Positions 19,933 to 29,670 are shown, counted from the stretch's first letter. The stretch is 64,000 nt of DNA from Mesorhizobium sp. AR02 (GCF_024746835.1 NZ_CP080530.1:496001-560000); one strand, 5' to 3'. Program-made: numbers and translations. The notes: a model not told the origin generated them from the letters alone.

Positions 19933-20271
19933 TTAGCTCCGAAGGTCTGTGGAAGAGGCGAACTGGATTTCGGCGGTCAGAATGATGCCCATAATGTCGG
20001 ATTCCTTCATGATCAGAAGGTCTTCGCCATCGAGCTTGACTTCGGTGCCCGACCACTTGCCGAACAGGATGCGGTCGCCCGCCTTGACGTCCAGCGGGAC
20101 GAGCTTGCCGGCTTCGTCGCGGGCGCCGGAGCCAACGGCGATGATCTCGCCTTCCTGCGGCTTTTCCTTCGCCGTATCCGGGATGATGATCCCGCCGGCG
20201 GTCTTCGCTTCGGATTCGACCCGGCGAACGACCACGCGGTCATGCAGCGGCCGGAAATTCGTCTTAGCCAT
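19933..20271 (-). CDS. groES: Co-chaperonin GroES (Hsp10), C-terminally extended
   Basis: The start [20 protein letters not shown] and the mobile-loop region (ETKAGGI-like, here [16 protein letters not shown]) are canonical. The usual protein of about 95-105 residues ends shortly after DIMGI. Here the frame continues as [15 protein letters not shown] to 112 residues, so the normal stop has been lost or shifted. The extra tail may be tolerated. GroES caps GroEL and is encoded directly upstream of it. Confidence 0.95.
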   Translation of the reverse strand: MAKTNFRPLHDRVVVRRVESEAKTAGGIIIPDTAKEKPQEGEIIAVGSGARDEAGKLVPLDVKAGDRILFGKWSGTEVKLDGEDLLIMKESDIMGIILTAEIQFASSTDLRS

Positions 20272-20640
20272 TTTTTGGATGTCCCTGGTGCGGATGTTGA
20301 ACGGTGCTCCGTTGCCGGAGCGTGCGAGTGCTATCGTGGCGCTGAGACAGGCGTCTTCGCCGCCTGTGGGAGCAGGTGGATCGGTGGGCAGCGCCCGAGC
20401 TGGCTGAGTAACCTTCTTCATGTTGCCAAGCCTTACTCCAGTGCCATCTTTGACGGGGTCCGGGAGACCCGCAGCGGCAATATGTTTTGGTGAGGTGATC
20501 AGGGGACGTCTTCTCCTTAGTCGGTCACGTGTTTTCGGATGACGGCGAGGCTGGGCTGGCCGCCTGGGCCGGCCTATTTGCACAACCACGCCAGGGAAAT
20601 GGACGAATCGGCCAGTAAGCCATTCCGATTATCGCCCCTT
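20272..20640. repeat. groESL upstream region with dispersed intergenic repeat
   Basis: About 20355-20525 is the second copy of the repeat also found upstream of the M16 genes (9105-9265). Shared pieces include GATCCACCTGCTCCCACA-like and CCGGGAGACCCGC blocks. Because both copies lie upstream of minus-strand genes in the same orientation, a role in the leader or promoter is possible. A single half of a CIRCE-like sequence (GAGTGCTA, about 20325) is present without its partner. No gene is supported. Confidence 0.5.
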
Positions 20641-20725
20641 CTTTGGTTTCCTCCTTGGCCGCCGCTTTGAGCTTTTGGGAGAATCCCTTTGCGGAGCCAC
20701 ACAGAGAGCGCCGTAGCAAACCTTC

Positions 20726-20965
20726 TCACCCTTGTAGTTGGCCAAAGCCTGCAGCAACTCCGTAGAAGGTACTGTTCAGGTCGTGCGCGATCCGCTCCGG
20801 ACCGTCCAGCGACTTCAGTGCCAGCTCGAGCAACTCGATCGCGCGATCTTTGTTGCCGCTCTCGTGATAGTACAGGGCTGCCACCGGATAAGGCGCCGGG
20901 GACTCGATCTGCAACACCACGTTGCTCTCCAAAGCTGTTGTCAAAGTTTGTGAGATTTTCTGCAC
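20726..20965 (-). pseudogene. Gutted copy of the TlpA-like protein
   Basis: The 79-residue frame reads LQIESPAP joined directly to PYPVAALYYHESGNKDRAIE and LLELALKS. In the full-length gene at 22327-23571 these two segments are about 290 residues apart. An internal deletion has removed the whole thioredoxin domain. The flanks (20696-21265) also match the flanks of the intact copy. Confidence 0.85.
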
Positions 20966-20979
20966 GAGCTTAATTTCCC

Positions 20980-21270
20980 TCTTAGAGACGGCACACGGGT
21001 TCAGGGGAGAGGCCTCTCTTGCTCCATTATTTGTGCAAGGGTCATGCCAGCGAGCTCAGCGCGCATAGTGCATGAATATGCTTTGAAAAACCTCAGCAAG
21101 GCCCAAGGTGGCCGGTTGTATTGAACCTGACATTTTTGCCAGTGTTTGTTCTGAACCTGTCATATTGTCTGCCGCTGCCAGGTTTGGACACGCTTCGCGC
21201 CGCCCAGAAAAGCGTGGCCCGTCCGCACGGTACCGAAGCGCCAACACCGTGAGAACCCGTGCGACACCGC
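20980..21270. repeat. Segmental duplication, copy A (matches about 23500-23820)
   Basis: Long shared blocks such as GGTTCAGGGGAGAG, GAACCTGACATTTTTGCCA and AGAAAAGCGTGGCCCGTCCG occur here and around 23530-23810 in the same order and strand. Together with the truncated TlpA-like copy this marks a duplicated locus. The copies have diverged by point changes and small indels, so the duplication is not recent. Confidence 0.8.
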
Positions 21271-21289
21271 CGCATGACGTCGTGTCATG

Positions 21290-21596
21290 CATCGATGCCA
21301 AGCGCCTCGGCGTTGAGCTCGCCACGCCAGAACATCATCGACGAGACGTTCAAGCTCGACCCGGGAGCGGAAAACGGCGCGAGGTTGTTCGGGGCGCCGA
21401 GCGGCAATGCCGCCGAGAAGGCCAAGACGCAGAAGAAGATTATCCGCGAGTTCCTTTCGGGCGAGAACGGCCTCCAGAAACTCGAGACCAGGCTGCCGCG
21501 CTGCATGAATTCCCGGTCGAATGCTACACCAATCGCGGCGCCTTCCGCACCAACGATCAGTGGGGCAAAGTCCGGTCGCTGTTTACCTCGGAATGA
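21290..21596 (+). pseudogene. Unidentified gene fragment, frameshifted
   Basis: Two frames in succession look like one decayed protein. The first reads IIDETFKLDPGAENGARLFG and KIIREFLSGENGLQ. The second reads LHEFPVECYTNRGAFRTNDQ and ends VRSLFTSE at a stop. The family is not recognised. The frame change near 21490 and the lack of a start show that it is broken. Confidence 0.4.
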
Positions 21597-22326
21597 GCCC
21601 GTCACGCCGGGCGGCGGCTTGCCGATAGCCCCCACTTGGCGCGCCTTTCCGGGGCACGCCGGCTGCACGTTCGACCGTCTCTTGATCCGCGCCAAGCTCG
21701 CGCCGCCTGTCGGACAGCGTGGCCCTTGGCGTGTTGATAAAGCCGCAGCCGTTGCAAGAAATCCCGGTCGGATTGTGACGTTGGCGCGATCCCATGCACC
21801 TCCATCATACCATTCAAGGCCGCGGCTCTGGTCGGGGTTACCTCATCGAGGATGACGGCGGCCGGAATTGCCTGGACCAAGCCGTAAGCGCGACACCTCA
21901 TTTATGGATTCATTGAGAATGGCGCCGGTGTTCCGGCATTGAAGTCCTGATATCGATGTGTACGACCGGGCTGCCCCGTCGGACCGCCGGCGAAGGCAAG
22001 CGTGGGCTGCAGCACCAGATCACAGGCATGGCGCCAGCAAAGCGATCCCATGTGCCTTGATGGCGATGCCGCCAAGATCGATTTCGCTACCGGCATGAAG
22101 CCTCAGCGTGGTGGAGGTGTTGAGAGCCACTTGCGCCAGACTGGCGAAGGGTTCGAAGTGGGCAAATCGGTAGCTCATAAGCCTGCCCAGCCAAAGGCGG
22201 GCATCTAGCAGGCCGCCGTACTTCGGACCTAGGCCAGGCGATTTCGCAAGCCGGGCGCGGGTTTGCGCCTTTCGCATCAAAGAGCTGTCCGCCCGGCCAA
22301 TTCTGTCCCTCACACAAACCTGACGG
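21597..22326. other. Region without a supported gene
   Basis: Open frames occur on both strands. One on the minus strand at 22406-22020 begins with a signal-like MRRFVTAASVLLLTMADSTA, but none has a recognisable family. I regard the stretch as decayed or non-coding. Confidence 0.35.
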
Positions 22327-23571
22327 TCAGCCGCGAGGGAAAATCCAGCTGTCGAATCGGCCATCGTTAGGAGCAACACAGAGGCCGCCGTAACAAACCT
22401 TCTCACCCTTGAAGTAGGCCAGGAACTGCAGCAAATGCGATATTGCGTACTGTTTATCTTCGTCCCGGCTAAGCTCCGGACCGCCCTGCGACTTCAGTGC
22501 CAGCTCGATCAGCTCGATCGCCCGATCTTTGTTGCCGCTCTCGTGATAGTACAGGGCTGTCACCGGATAGGGCAGGAGCTTACATTGGTCGCTTTCCGGG
22601 GGATTCAGTGCCAGGATGTGTTCGGACAGCTGTTTTCCCATCGTCAAGCGCTCAGCAGGCGGAAAGTGCGAATGGTCAAAGTTCGGGTAGAAGAGTTCGT
22701 CTAGCGCCGCAACCATCCAATCCTCGGAGTTTCTGTTGATCGCGTCGCGAACGAATTGGCGCATGACGGGCAAGCCGGCCTGCATGTCGCGCATTTTGTG
22801 AAGCAACAGATTCACCTGAGACCGGCGGAAACCGAGCTTGTCCGGCAGCAAGGCGATGCCTTCTTCGATTGCCGAGCGCGCCGTCTTCCAATCCTCGGCC
22901 TTCATTGCCGGCTGAAGTTTGTCGTATATGGCCTTGATCAGCGCTTGTTCTCGCGCTCTGGGTTCGTTGCGGGCGATCCGCTCCGCATCGGCGGCTTTCA
23001 CCTGATCGCTGGTGCGCCAGCTGCCGTTAAGCACTCTCGGCAAGGCCTCATCGAGTTCCATCGGCTGACCAATAAAGGCGATGTGGCCGTCCCGGTCGAC
23101 CACGAACGAGCTCGGGATCCCCACGGAAAAACTGGGCTCCATCCAAAGCTTGTTCATTTCGCCTGTTGAGTCGAACGCGATCCGATAGTTCAGATTCGAG
23201 AACTTTTCGGTCAACCAAGCGTCCAGCTTGTTTCGGGCCTCATCGGCCGTTGCAGCGTCTTCAGAAGCCGCGACTCCGACGATCTCAACGCCGCTGTCCC
23301 TGTATTTCTCCTGCAGCTGCATCAGATGGGGCATCCCGTCCACACACGGGCCGCACCAAGTTGCCCAAAATTCGACGATGTAAACTTTGCCGGGCTGAAA
23401 GCTCGTGAGGGGCTCGCCACGCAGCCAGCTCTCGACTATAATCGAAGGAGCCGGGGACTCGATCTGTAATGCGGCCAATGTTGCTCTCCAAGGCTTGCTT
23501 TCTGCGCGAGCTTGTTCCCGCTCAGAGACGGCCACGGGTTCAGGGGAGAGAGCATCGCTGTCTTGCCCCAT
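22327..23571 (-). CDS. TlpA-family thioredoxin-like protein with long C-terminal helical domain
   Basis: The 414-residue protein has a thioredoxin/TlpA domain at about residues 50-190 with the redox motif WCGPC (in VEFWATWCGPCVDGMPHL), the cis-Pro region GIPSSFVVDRDGHI, and a helical, TPR-like C-terminal part (YYHESGNKDRAIELIELALK). Such proteins normally act in the periplasm, but no export signal is visible in this frame. A hydrophobic start may lie in a shifted frame upstream, as the other frame reads GTGFAVLMVTA. The loss may make it cytoplasmic or inactive. Confidence 0.75.
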   Translation of the reverse strand: MGQDSDALSPEPVAVSEREQARAESKPWRATLAALQIESPAPSIIVESWLRGEPLTSFQPGKVYIVEFWATWCGPCVDGMPHLMQLQEKYRDSGVEIVGVAASEDAATADEARNKLDAWLTEKFSNLNYRIAFDSTGEMNKLWMEPSFSVGIPSSFVVDRDGHIAFIGQPMELDEALPRVLNGSWRTSDQVKAADAERIARNEPRAREQALIKAIYDKLQPAMKAEDWKTARSAIEEGIALLPDKLGFRRSQVNLLLHKMRDMQAGLPVMRQFVRDAINRNSEDWMVAALDELFYPNFDHSHFPPAERLTMGKQLSEHILALNPPESDQCKLLPYPVTALYYHESGNKDRAIELIELALKSQGGPELSRDEDKQYAISHLLQFLAYFKGEKVCYGGLCVAPNDGRFDSWIFPRG

Positions 23572-23989
23572 TGCGTGCAGTCACCATCAAGACTGCAAAG
23601 CCCGTGCCAGCGCGCTCAGCGCGCAGTAAGCGCCTGATTGCTTTGAAAACCTCCGCAGTGCCCAAGATGGCCGGTTGTAATGAACCTGACATTTTTGCCA
23701 ATGTTTGTTCTGAACCTGCCATTTTGTCTGCCGCTGTCAGGCTTTGGACACGCTTCGCACCGCCCAGAAAAGCGTGGCCCGTCCGCACGGTCCCGAAGCG
23801 CCAAGGCCATAAGGACGCGTGCGGCACGCAGCCTCTGCCGTCTTCCCTAGGCCGTTCGCCTCAGTGACATTACTGGGGTAGCTCGCCGCTAACAGTTTTG
23901 AAGAGGAGGATGAACAAGCCGCCGGTGAAGTATGAGCCAGCCTGATCGACCGACACTGCGGGTTTGCTCCAAGCCACACAGTGATGTAA

Positions 23990-24017
23990 AGTGTGCTACA
24001 CGCTTGGAGCTACACAC
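23990..24017. promoter_or_regulatory. Putative VapB/VapBC operator
   Basis: GCTACAC occurs twice (23995-24001 and 24009-24015) with a 14-bp period, within GTGTGCTACAC...GCTACACAC immediately before the antitoxin ATG. Toxin-antitoxin operons are usually autoregulated through repeats at this position. The assignment is by position and repeat only. Confidence 0.5.
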
Positions 24018-24275
24018 ATGACGCTGAACATTCGCAATCCGGAGGCCGACACTCTCGCTCGGGAGCTTGCGCGCATTGACCGCACAAGCATCACCGATGC
24101 TGTGATTGTCGCCCTGCGGGAAACCATCCGCAACCGGATGAACAAGGAAAGCCCGAGGGAAACGGCGCAAAAGATTCTGGCTAAGCACGGCCTGTCTTTT
24201 CAGCCAGGTCGAAAACCGGTTCCACCGGAGGCCTATCACGAGCTCGACCATGACCTCACAGGTAGTGACGAATAA
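24018..24275 (+). CDS. vapB: VapB-type antitoxin
   Basis: This 85-residue protein, starting MTLNIRNPEADTLARELARI, matches the Rv0623-type (PSK) antitoxins that pair with PIN-domain toxins. A ribbon-helix-helix-like N-terminus binds the operator, and the C-terminus (FQPGRKPVPPEAYHELDHDL) would bind the toxin. The ATG at 24018 is chosen because the match begins there. Its stop overlaps the toxin start by one base. Confidence 0.85.
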   Translation: MTLNIRNPEADTLARELARIDRTSITDAVIVALRETIRNRMNKESPRETAQKILAKHGLSFQPGRKPVPPEAYHELDHDLTGSDE

Positions 24276-24694
24276 TGTTCGTCGATGCATGTGCGATCGT
24301 CTCGATGATGGCGGGGGAGGACACGGCCGACGCCTATGAAGCGGCGCTGCTCGATGCGGCATCGCCGTTCACATCGACACTTGCTGCCTGGGAAGCCATC
24401 ATCGTCCTTTCACGGCCGGATCAGTTGAATTGCGCCTACAAAGCGGCTGAGGCGGTTGTCGTCGAATGGCTCGAAGCTCGAAAGATTCGACTCCGGGAGC
24501 CCGGTTCGCCCCGACGCGTCCTGTCCTACGCGGTCGCTGTCGCCGAACAGCACGGCATAGGAAAGCGGCGCCTCAGCAATTTCGATTGCTTCCACTACGC
24601 CTATGCCAAGGCGATGCGCTCGCCGCTGCTCACGCTGGACCAGCTTTTGCGTCAGACAGACGTGGCAACCTTGCCGAAAGGATCAGATGAATGA
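24275..24694 (+). CDS. vapC: VapC-type PIN-domain ribonuclease toxin
   Basis: The PIN fold starts with MFVDACAIVSMMAGE (first Asp). The central Glu lies in AAWEAI, and the C-terminal acidic site is in NFDCFHYAYAK, then LLTLDQLL. These residues bind Mg and cut RNA, often initiator tRNA. The length (139 residues) is normal. It is translationally coupled to the antitoxin upstream and to an 81-residue protein downstream. Confidence 0.88.
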   Translation: MFVDACAIVSMMAGEDTADAYEAALLDAASPFTSTLAAWEAIIVLSRPDQLNCAYKAAEAVVVEWLEARKIRLREPGSPRRVLSYAVAVAEQHGIGKRRLSNFDCFHYAYAKAMRSPLLTLDQLLRQTDVATLPKGSDE

Positions 24695-24936
24695 CCGTCT
24701 TCGAAAAATTGACTGAACTGCCGGAATTGACCGGGGTCGTTGCCGAGCAGGTAAGTGAGGACATGGCCTTGATCGCGCGCGGCGAGGAGCTCGACCTTCC
24801 ATGGCGTAGACTTCGCGTCCTTATCGACTATGAGCTTGTGGAAATAGTAACGCCGGCGCTCTTAGGCGGTTCTCTTCGGGGGAGCCGGACCAGCCTTGGC
24901 TGGTCAGAGAAAGGAACGCAGTTTATGCGCGGTTGA
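24691..24936 (+). CDS. Small protein coupled to vapC, unknown function
   Basis: The 81-residue frame overlaps the vapC stop by 4 bp (ATGA). It reads MTVFEKLTELPELTGVVAEQ and later YELVEIVTPALLGGS. No known domain is recognised. The first part looks like a real short helical protein; the last 25 residues may be read-through into unrelated sequence. A third coupled gene is unusual for VapBC. Confidence 0.5.
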   Translation: MTVFEKLTELPELTGVVAEQVSEDMALIARGEELDLPWRRLRVLIDYELVEIVTPALLGGSLRGSRTSLGWSEKGTQFMRG

Positions 24937-25115
24937 GCAGAGCGGAAGGCGAGAAAAAGGTGCCTGGGCGTGAGCCCAAGCCCCTTTCGATTACGCGGCG
25001 ATGAAGCGTCGGTCTACAGATCGGTTCCTGCAGAGTGGGCCTGCGTGCGAACCTTGTGCTCTGGAGCCCAAAGGATGATCGCGCCTGTTCATCGGCTAAC
25101 AGCTTCATCATGACG

Positions 25116-26892
25116 TCATCTCGGAGGACGAGAAGCGACTGTTGACGCACGCGTACGAGCTGCCTCGGTCGTTCGCTCGATCGAAAGTACTGTGTGTGGA
25201 GAAAGCTCTCCATCATGCAAGACGAGAAGCTGCTGGGCTACTTCCTTGTCCGCTGCCGTGAGCCGATGATTCAGGCGGAGAAAGTCCATCCAGGTTGGCG
25301 TGCGAAATGTCTCTGTCCAAAGTGAAGGCGTTTGGAGGTTGCGCTGGAGCGTCCAGTTTCGCGCGCCGGTGCGGCTAAGAGCGTGGCGCTTTGCACGCAT
25401 GCAGGCCAGAAAGGCGTCGGTATTTCCCTCGGATATGCAATAGTCGATTTTGGCAACGATAGGGCCACTCCTTGGCTTCAGATCGAGTGCCAGCTCCGGT
25501 GCGCGAAAATCCGAACTTTCTTGATCCGTTTCTTCCCATGGACGTATCGGCAACACCATTCCCGCTGCTGCAACCAGCAACAGACCCCCGGCGGCGGCCT
25601 CCAAAGCCCAGGTCAGGGAGTAATTCTGCGCGACGGAACCCCAAATCCAGCTGCCGGCAGCCATACCGCCAGCGCTCAAGGCGTAGTAGATGGAGAGTGT
25701 ACGGCCGACTACCCACCGTGGGCTTGCGAGTTGCACCGCCACGTCTATGCCGGTCCAGGTGACAAGCCAACCCGCGCCGCTTAAGGCAAGCGCGACTGCC
25801 GCCACAGGGACCGACGATGTTAGTGCAAGCGAAAGGCAGCATGCCGCACAAGCGATGGAGGCGAACGCCACCAGCCTGTTTTGAGACGTGATCCGCCTGA
25901 GCATGCCGTTGCCCATGCCCGCGATGAAAGCCCCGGTGCCGAAGCTTGCCAATAAAATGCCGTAGACGATCGGCCCGCTCTTCAACTGATCCCGAACGAC
26001 GAGAGGGAGCAGCGCCAGGATCGAAATGCTAGCCAACCCGAAAAGGGTTGCGCGGGCGATCGCCGCCCTGATCTCCAAGGACATCGCCGTAAAGCGCACT
26101 CCGTCATGAATCGCCGTCATCATACTCTCGCGAGGGAGAGGCGAAGAGCGGACCTTCCATTCGGTGCGCCATATTGCGCCTAGAGGGACCAAGTCACTCA
26201 GCGCGGCCAGGGCAAAAGCGGCCAGCGGTCCAAAGAAGGCCAGGATCGTCCCACCCATAGCAGGTCCTATGCTGTGTACGATGTTGTATCCGACGGACAC
26301 AAGCGTCACCGCGGCCGGAATGTCGCGCTTGTAGAGGATATCGCCCACGGAGGCATGCCAAGCCGGATCATTCAAAGCGAAGCCGCAGCCGGCCAGGAAA
26401 CCCAATGCGAGTAGGAGCCAGGGATCGACAAATCCCAGGCCCACGGCAATCATCAGCGTCGTTGACGCCAATGCGATCAAGCAGTGTCCCGCAAACATCA
26501 CCCACCGGCGGCTGAAGTTATCAGCGATGGCGCCGGCGAGAATTGAAAGGAAAAACACCGGTGATGTGGATGCGGCCTGGACGAGGTGCGACCATCAGGT
26601 CGGAAGCCGAAATGGTGGCCATCAGCCAACTGATGGCCACCGTCTGCACAAGCCACCCAAGGCTGGAAATCTGCGTGGCTGTCCATATCGAGCGGAATGC
26701 CGGGTTGCGAAGCGGGGCAAGCGTCGTTTGAACGGACGGATGAGGATGTCCGTGCTGCACGGTTTTACCTTTGACGAGCCGATCATTTAATTCACGGCTG
26801 CCAGTACTGACTTTTTGTCCCTGCGATTTGTGTAATCGGTCAGTACTTCCAGTGGATGACCCAGCACCCGCTTCCGCATGCTCCACAATCAA
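25116..26892 (-). pseudogene. MFS exporter (MFS_3/EntS-like) with C-terminal soluble domain, one frameshift
   Basis: The N-terminal part (LAPLRNPAFRSIWTATQIS, WLMATISASDLMVA) is in one frame and the rest (SILAGAIADNFSRRWVMF onwards) is in another. Around 26585 one extra base (ACCTCG where ACTCG would keep the frame) breaks it. Twelve-span permease features are followed by about 130 residues of soluble sequence (YCISEGNTDAFLACM, GARNWTLQRNL) typical of this exporter subfamily. If the shift is real the transporter is dead; a sequencing error would restore it. Confidence 0.82.
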
Positions 26893-27476
26893 CCCTGGGG
26901 CGACCAGCGCAACCGGGCCGGGTGAAGAGCGCAGCTTGACCCCACTTGTTCACAGACGGTGAGACAACGAACCCTAACAGGAGAGGTGCCACAATCTCGT
27001 CCTCGCGCTGGTTGAAGAGTGCTCAGGGATGGCTTCCCTAAGCCGATGATGATCGGCATTCGCGATGACCCCTCGTGAACGCGCGTTTTGTGATGGCAAG
27101 GGATTAGAGCTCGACTGGCCGACTTGCCGGGGCCAGTATTCGGTCCTTGTTCACAGATTTAGAACGAAGCGGTATTCGCATGGCTGTCAACGCGGACATG
27201 GAAGAGCATTCGCCCGCCTGATTTATCGGCGCAGACGCCTAGAACGGAATCGAAGCTGTCCGCCGGGAAGTCCGCAGCCTCAACCATCATCTCGATTAAA
27301 ACCGTCCCTAGTCGTGGCATACTACCCATCCGGCGAGGCTCTCGCATCAAGACAAGCCAGCGCCCTGGTTTTTCCCGGATCATCAGCGATTTAAATCAAA
27401 TCCGCCTGTGGATATTAACGATGGCGTGTCCCTCACCTCGTAGACGGCTAATGCGGGCGGTAACTAAGAGGGTCAA
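26893..27476. other. Region without a supported gene
   Basis: Short frames on both strands lack motifs or ribosome sites. The stretch lies between the divergent MFS gene and the small gene at 27477 and may hold their promoters, but I see no convincing site. Confidence 0.35.
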
Positions 27477-27800
27477 ATGACAAGCGATTTTTCCGCCGCG
27501 CGGGTGCATTTAGATCGAGCGTATCACTACCTGCGTGGCGATGACCCGATAAGTCGGAGGGGGCGCGAAGCCTTGGACCTGCTACTTGAGGCGGTTGCCG
27601 TCGAAGAGTTTAAGCAGCCACGCCAAAACGCGGAGGTGCTAATGTTTCCGATTGGGCGCCGCTTCAGAGTCGGCCACCATGAACATGGTGCGCAGACACC
27701 CTCAGAATACAGCCCGTCCCGGCATGAGCCGAGTCGGGCGATCGAATGGGAGTCCAAAGCGTGTCGCTCACAACGATCCGAACTGAGCCGCCCTGACTGA
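27477..27800 (+). CDS. Small conserved-looking protein, unknown function
   Basis: The frame starts after a reasonable ribosome site (AGAGGGTCAA before ATG). Residues 1-55 (HLDRAYHYLRGDDPISRRGR, EALDLLLEAVAVEEF) form a helical block like a class of short rhizobial hypothetical proteins ending in a basic FP-containing segment. The last 45 residues look less protein-like and could be read-through past a lost stop. No function can be assigned. Confidence 0.5.
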   Translation: MTSDFSAARVHLDRAYHYLRGDDPISRRGREALDLLLEAVAVEEFKQPRQNAEVLMFPIGRRFRVGHHEHGAQTPSEYSPSRHEPSRAIEWESKACRSQRSELSRPD

Positions 27801-28351
27801 AGCTTCGATGCAATCCGACGTCGAGTTGCTCACGCCCGACGCCAGGTTCTTGTGATCGCCGGGCTGCGGCGGAGCCGTTTCGCCAGCCATTTGCATGGTT
27901 TCCCGTCCCAGGACGGCGTTGGACGGGCCCAGATCGCGAAACGGTCGCGTGAGCAGCTTTCGCGCTACGAGACGCTCGCCTGATACGACGGAACGGCCGA
28001 ACGGGTAGGGGGCCGCGACGCCTTCGGCATCCTACTCGCCGACGGGGCGCTCGGCGGAGGGCCGGCTTTTTCGCCACCGGCGTTTCAGATACGCTGCCAA
28101 CGTTGAGGGGCTGGCGGAGAGATGGGGCAAGAGCGTTTTTCAACTGTCTTGGCTATGACCTCGACCGGGGACGGCTGATTGCTACCGGATCCTGCTCGCT
28201 GCAGCAGGCGCTTTGTCTGCCCGAATGGGGAGACGTGAGCGCCCACTGCTTTTGCCCTGTGGGACGAATATCCATTTCCATAATCCTTGCATATATGCGT
28301 GCTACGAACGTCCGAATTGGGAAACGAAAACAAATCGGGCGAGGCTTGATC
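27801..28351. other. Region upstream of the ProQ/FinO gene
   Basis: No gene is supported. In-frame codons upstream of 28352 extend the ProQ frame to 28103 but read as non-family sequence, so they are excluded. Confidence 0.35.
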
Positions 28352-28831
28352 ATGTCGACCGCTAGCCGAGGGAAATCGCCGGCGCAGCTTTTCCGCCATC
28401 TATCGGCAAAGTGGCCTGCGGCATTCAATCCGAAAGCGCCCAGGCCGCTCAAGATCGGCATCCATCATGACATTCGGGTGCTTGACGGCGAACTGTCTGA
28501 TGATGAAGTGAGGAGAGCCCTGCTCGCCTACACCAGGATGGCCAAATATTTGGCGAGACTGGGTGCCGGCGCCGCACGGGTCGATCTCGATGGCAAGCCG
28601 GCCGGCGAGGTCTCGGATGCGGACGCAGCGACCGCCAAGGCTTTGCTTTGCGCCCGCAAGGACAGGCAAGAGACCAAGCAACCGCCGGAGCCGAGGGCAG
28701 AGCCTGAAGCGCCACACAAACTGAAACCGAAGCAAACGGCCGTGTTCAAGGCGAAGAATACGGCCGACAGCCCGAGCGGCATAATAGTTGAGACGAAGCG
28801 TCGCCGGTCATTCCGGAAGCCGATGACTTGA
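28352..28831 (+). CDS. ProQ/FinO-family RNA-binding protein
   Basis: The start at the ATG of MSTASRGKSPAQLFRHLSA is chosen because the ProQ/FinO domain begins there. The domain continues WPAAFNPKAPRPLKIGIHHD, LSDDEVRRALLAYTRM and AARVDLDGKPAGEVSD. The C-terminus is a charged, lysine-rich tail. Family members bind structured RNAs and act as RNA chaperones or regulate conjugation (FinO). Presence on an apparent integrative element fits a plasmid/ICE-type role, but no target is visible. Confidence 0.88.
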   Translation: MSTASRGKSPAQLFRHLSAKWPAAFNPKAPRPLKIGIHHDIRVLDGELSDDEVRRALLAYTRMAKYLARLGAGAARVDLDGKPAGEVSDADAATAKALLCARKDRQETKQPPEPRAEPEAPHKLKPKQTAVFKAKNTADSPSGIIVETKRRRSFRKPMT

Positions 28832-29417
28832 TCGCCGCTGAGCGATGGGTCTTGCGCCGACCGGAGCAGCCCCTGAGGTCAGAGCACATGGCGCCCCGTG
28901 CCGATCCGAATTGCCGCGATCGCAAAGCATTGCCGCATTCAAGCTGCTGGTGCGACGGTCGGGCTACTTTGTATTGTACAGCCTGTCTTCTCTTGCAGTG
29001 CCATAGCCGGCTGTCGCGTATCATCATCAACGAGGCGCTTGGTCGGCTGCGCAAGGGCAGGCAGACCAATGGCGATGGCCGCAATCAGCGCAAACCGAAG
29101 TTCGTCGCCCATGTCATCGAGGCGGTTGAGTATCGAAGATCCGTTGTTTGCAATCCTCTGAAATGGGTGAAGCATCCCTTGCCGCTCGCGAGTAACAAAA
29201 GCGTTGCAACACATGCCGATCAGCAGCTCACGCCAGCTCCGCACATTCTCGCGCACACCGACCCGGACACCGATCAGTTCCTTCTTGATTTCGGCGTGTC
29301 GCGCTGATCAGCCACTTAACCGCACGCAGCAGCACGCCATGCGAGGTGGATGCGAACGGCACCGAGATCGTCTTACCCTTCAGTTGCGAGAGCGAATGGA
29401 TCGGCAGGACTGTCGGC
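28832..29417. other. Decayed region with a possible ECF sigma-factor fragment
   Basis: At about 29000-29085 (plus) the frame reads LSRIIINEALGRLRKGRQ. This resembles the region 2 block of ECF sigma factors (LxRIVxNEALxRLRRR). No start, HTH region or continuing frame is visible, so at best it is a relic. Nothing else is supported. Confidence 0.4.
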
Positions 29418-29473
29418 GGCTCTGTCGCAATTCCGGGATGTGGACGGGAAGAGCGTCGCCTGGGAGCATTGAT

Positions 29474-29670
29474 CAGGCGGTGAGCATTTCGAATTGCTCG
29501 GCAATTGACGGACTCGGATTGTAGGCGAACCTCGCCTGTCGCTTTCGCATCATGCGGACCAGCTCGATGCCGGAGAGGGTGATCTGGGCATTCTCCATAG
29601 ACTTGAAGCCGAGCATGGATCGAACGCGGCGCTTGATGCGCCGGTGATCCTGTTCGATCCGATTGTTATC
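29474..29670 (-). pseudogene. IS6-family transposase, C-terminal piece
   Basis: The sequence reads NNRIEQDHRRIKRRVRSMLG with the catalytic Glu in RIEQDH, then ELVRMMRKRQARF and the stop. It is the missing end of the transposase whose N-terminal piece lies at 31431-31927. Confidence 0.88.

Noticed and set aside
20318..20340. Half of a CIRCE heat-shock operator (GAGTGCTA) upstream of groES
   Set aside because: The second arm of the 9-9-9 inverted repeat is not present, so HrcA binding cannot be claimed.
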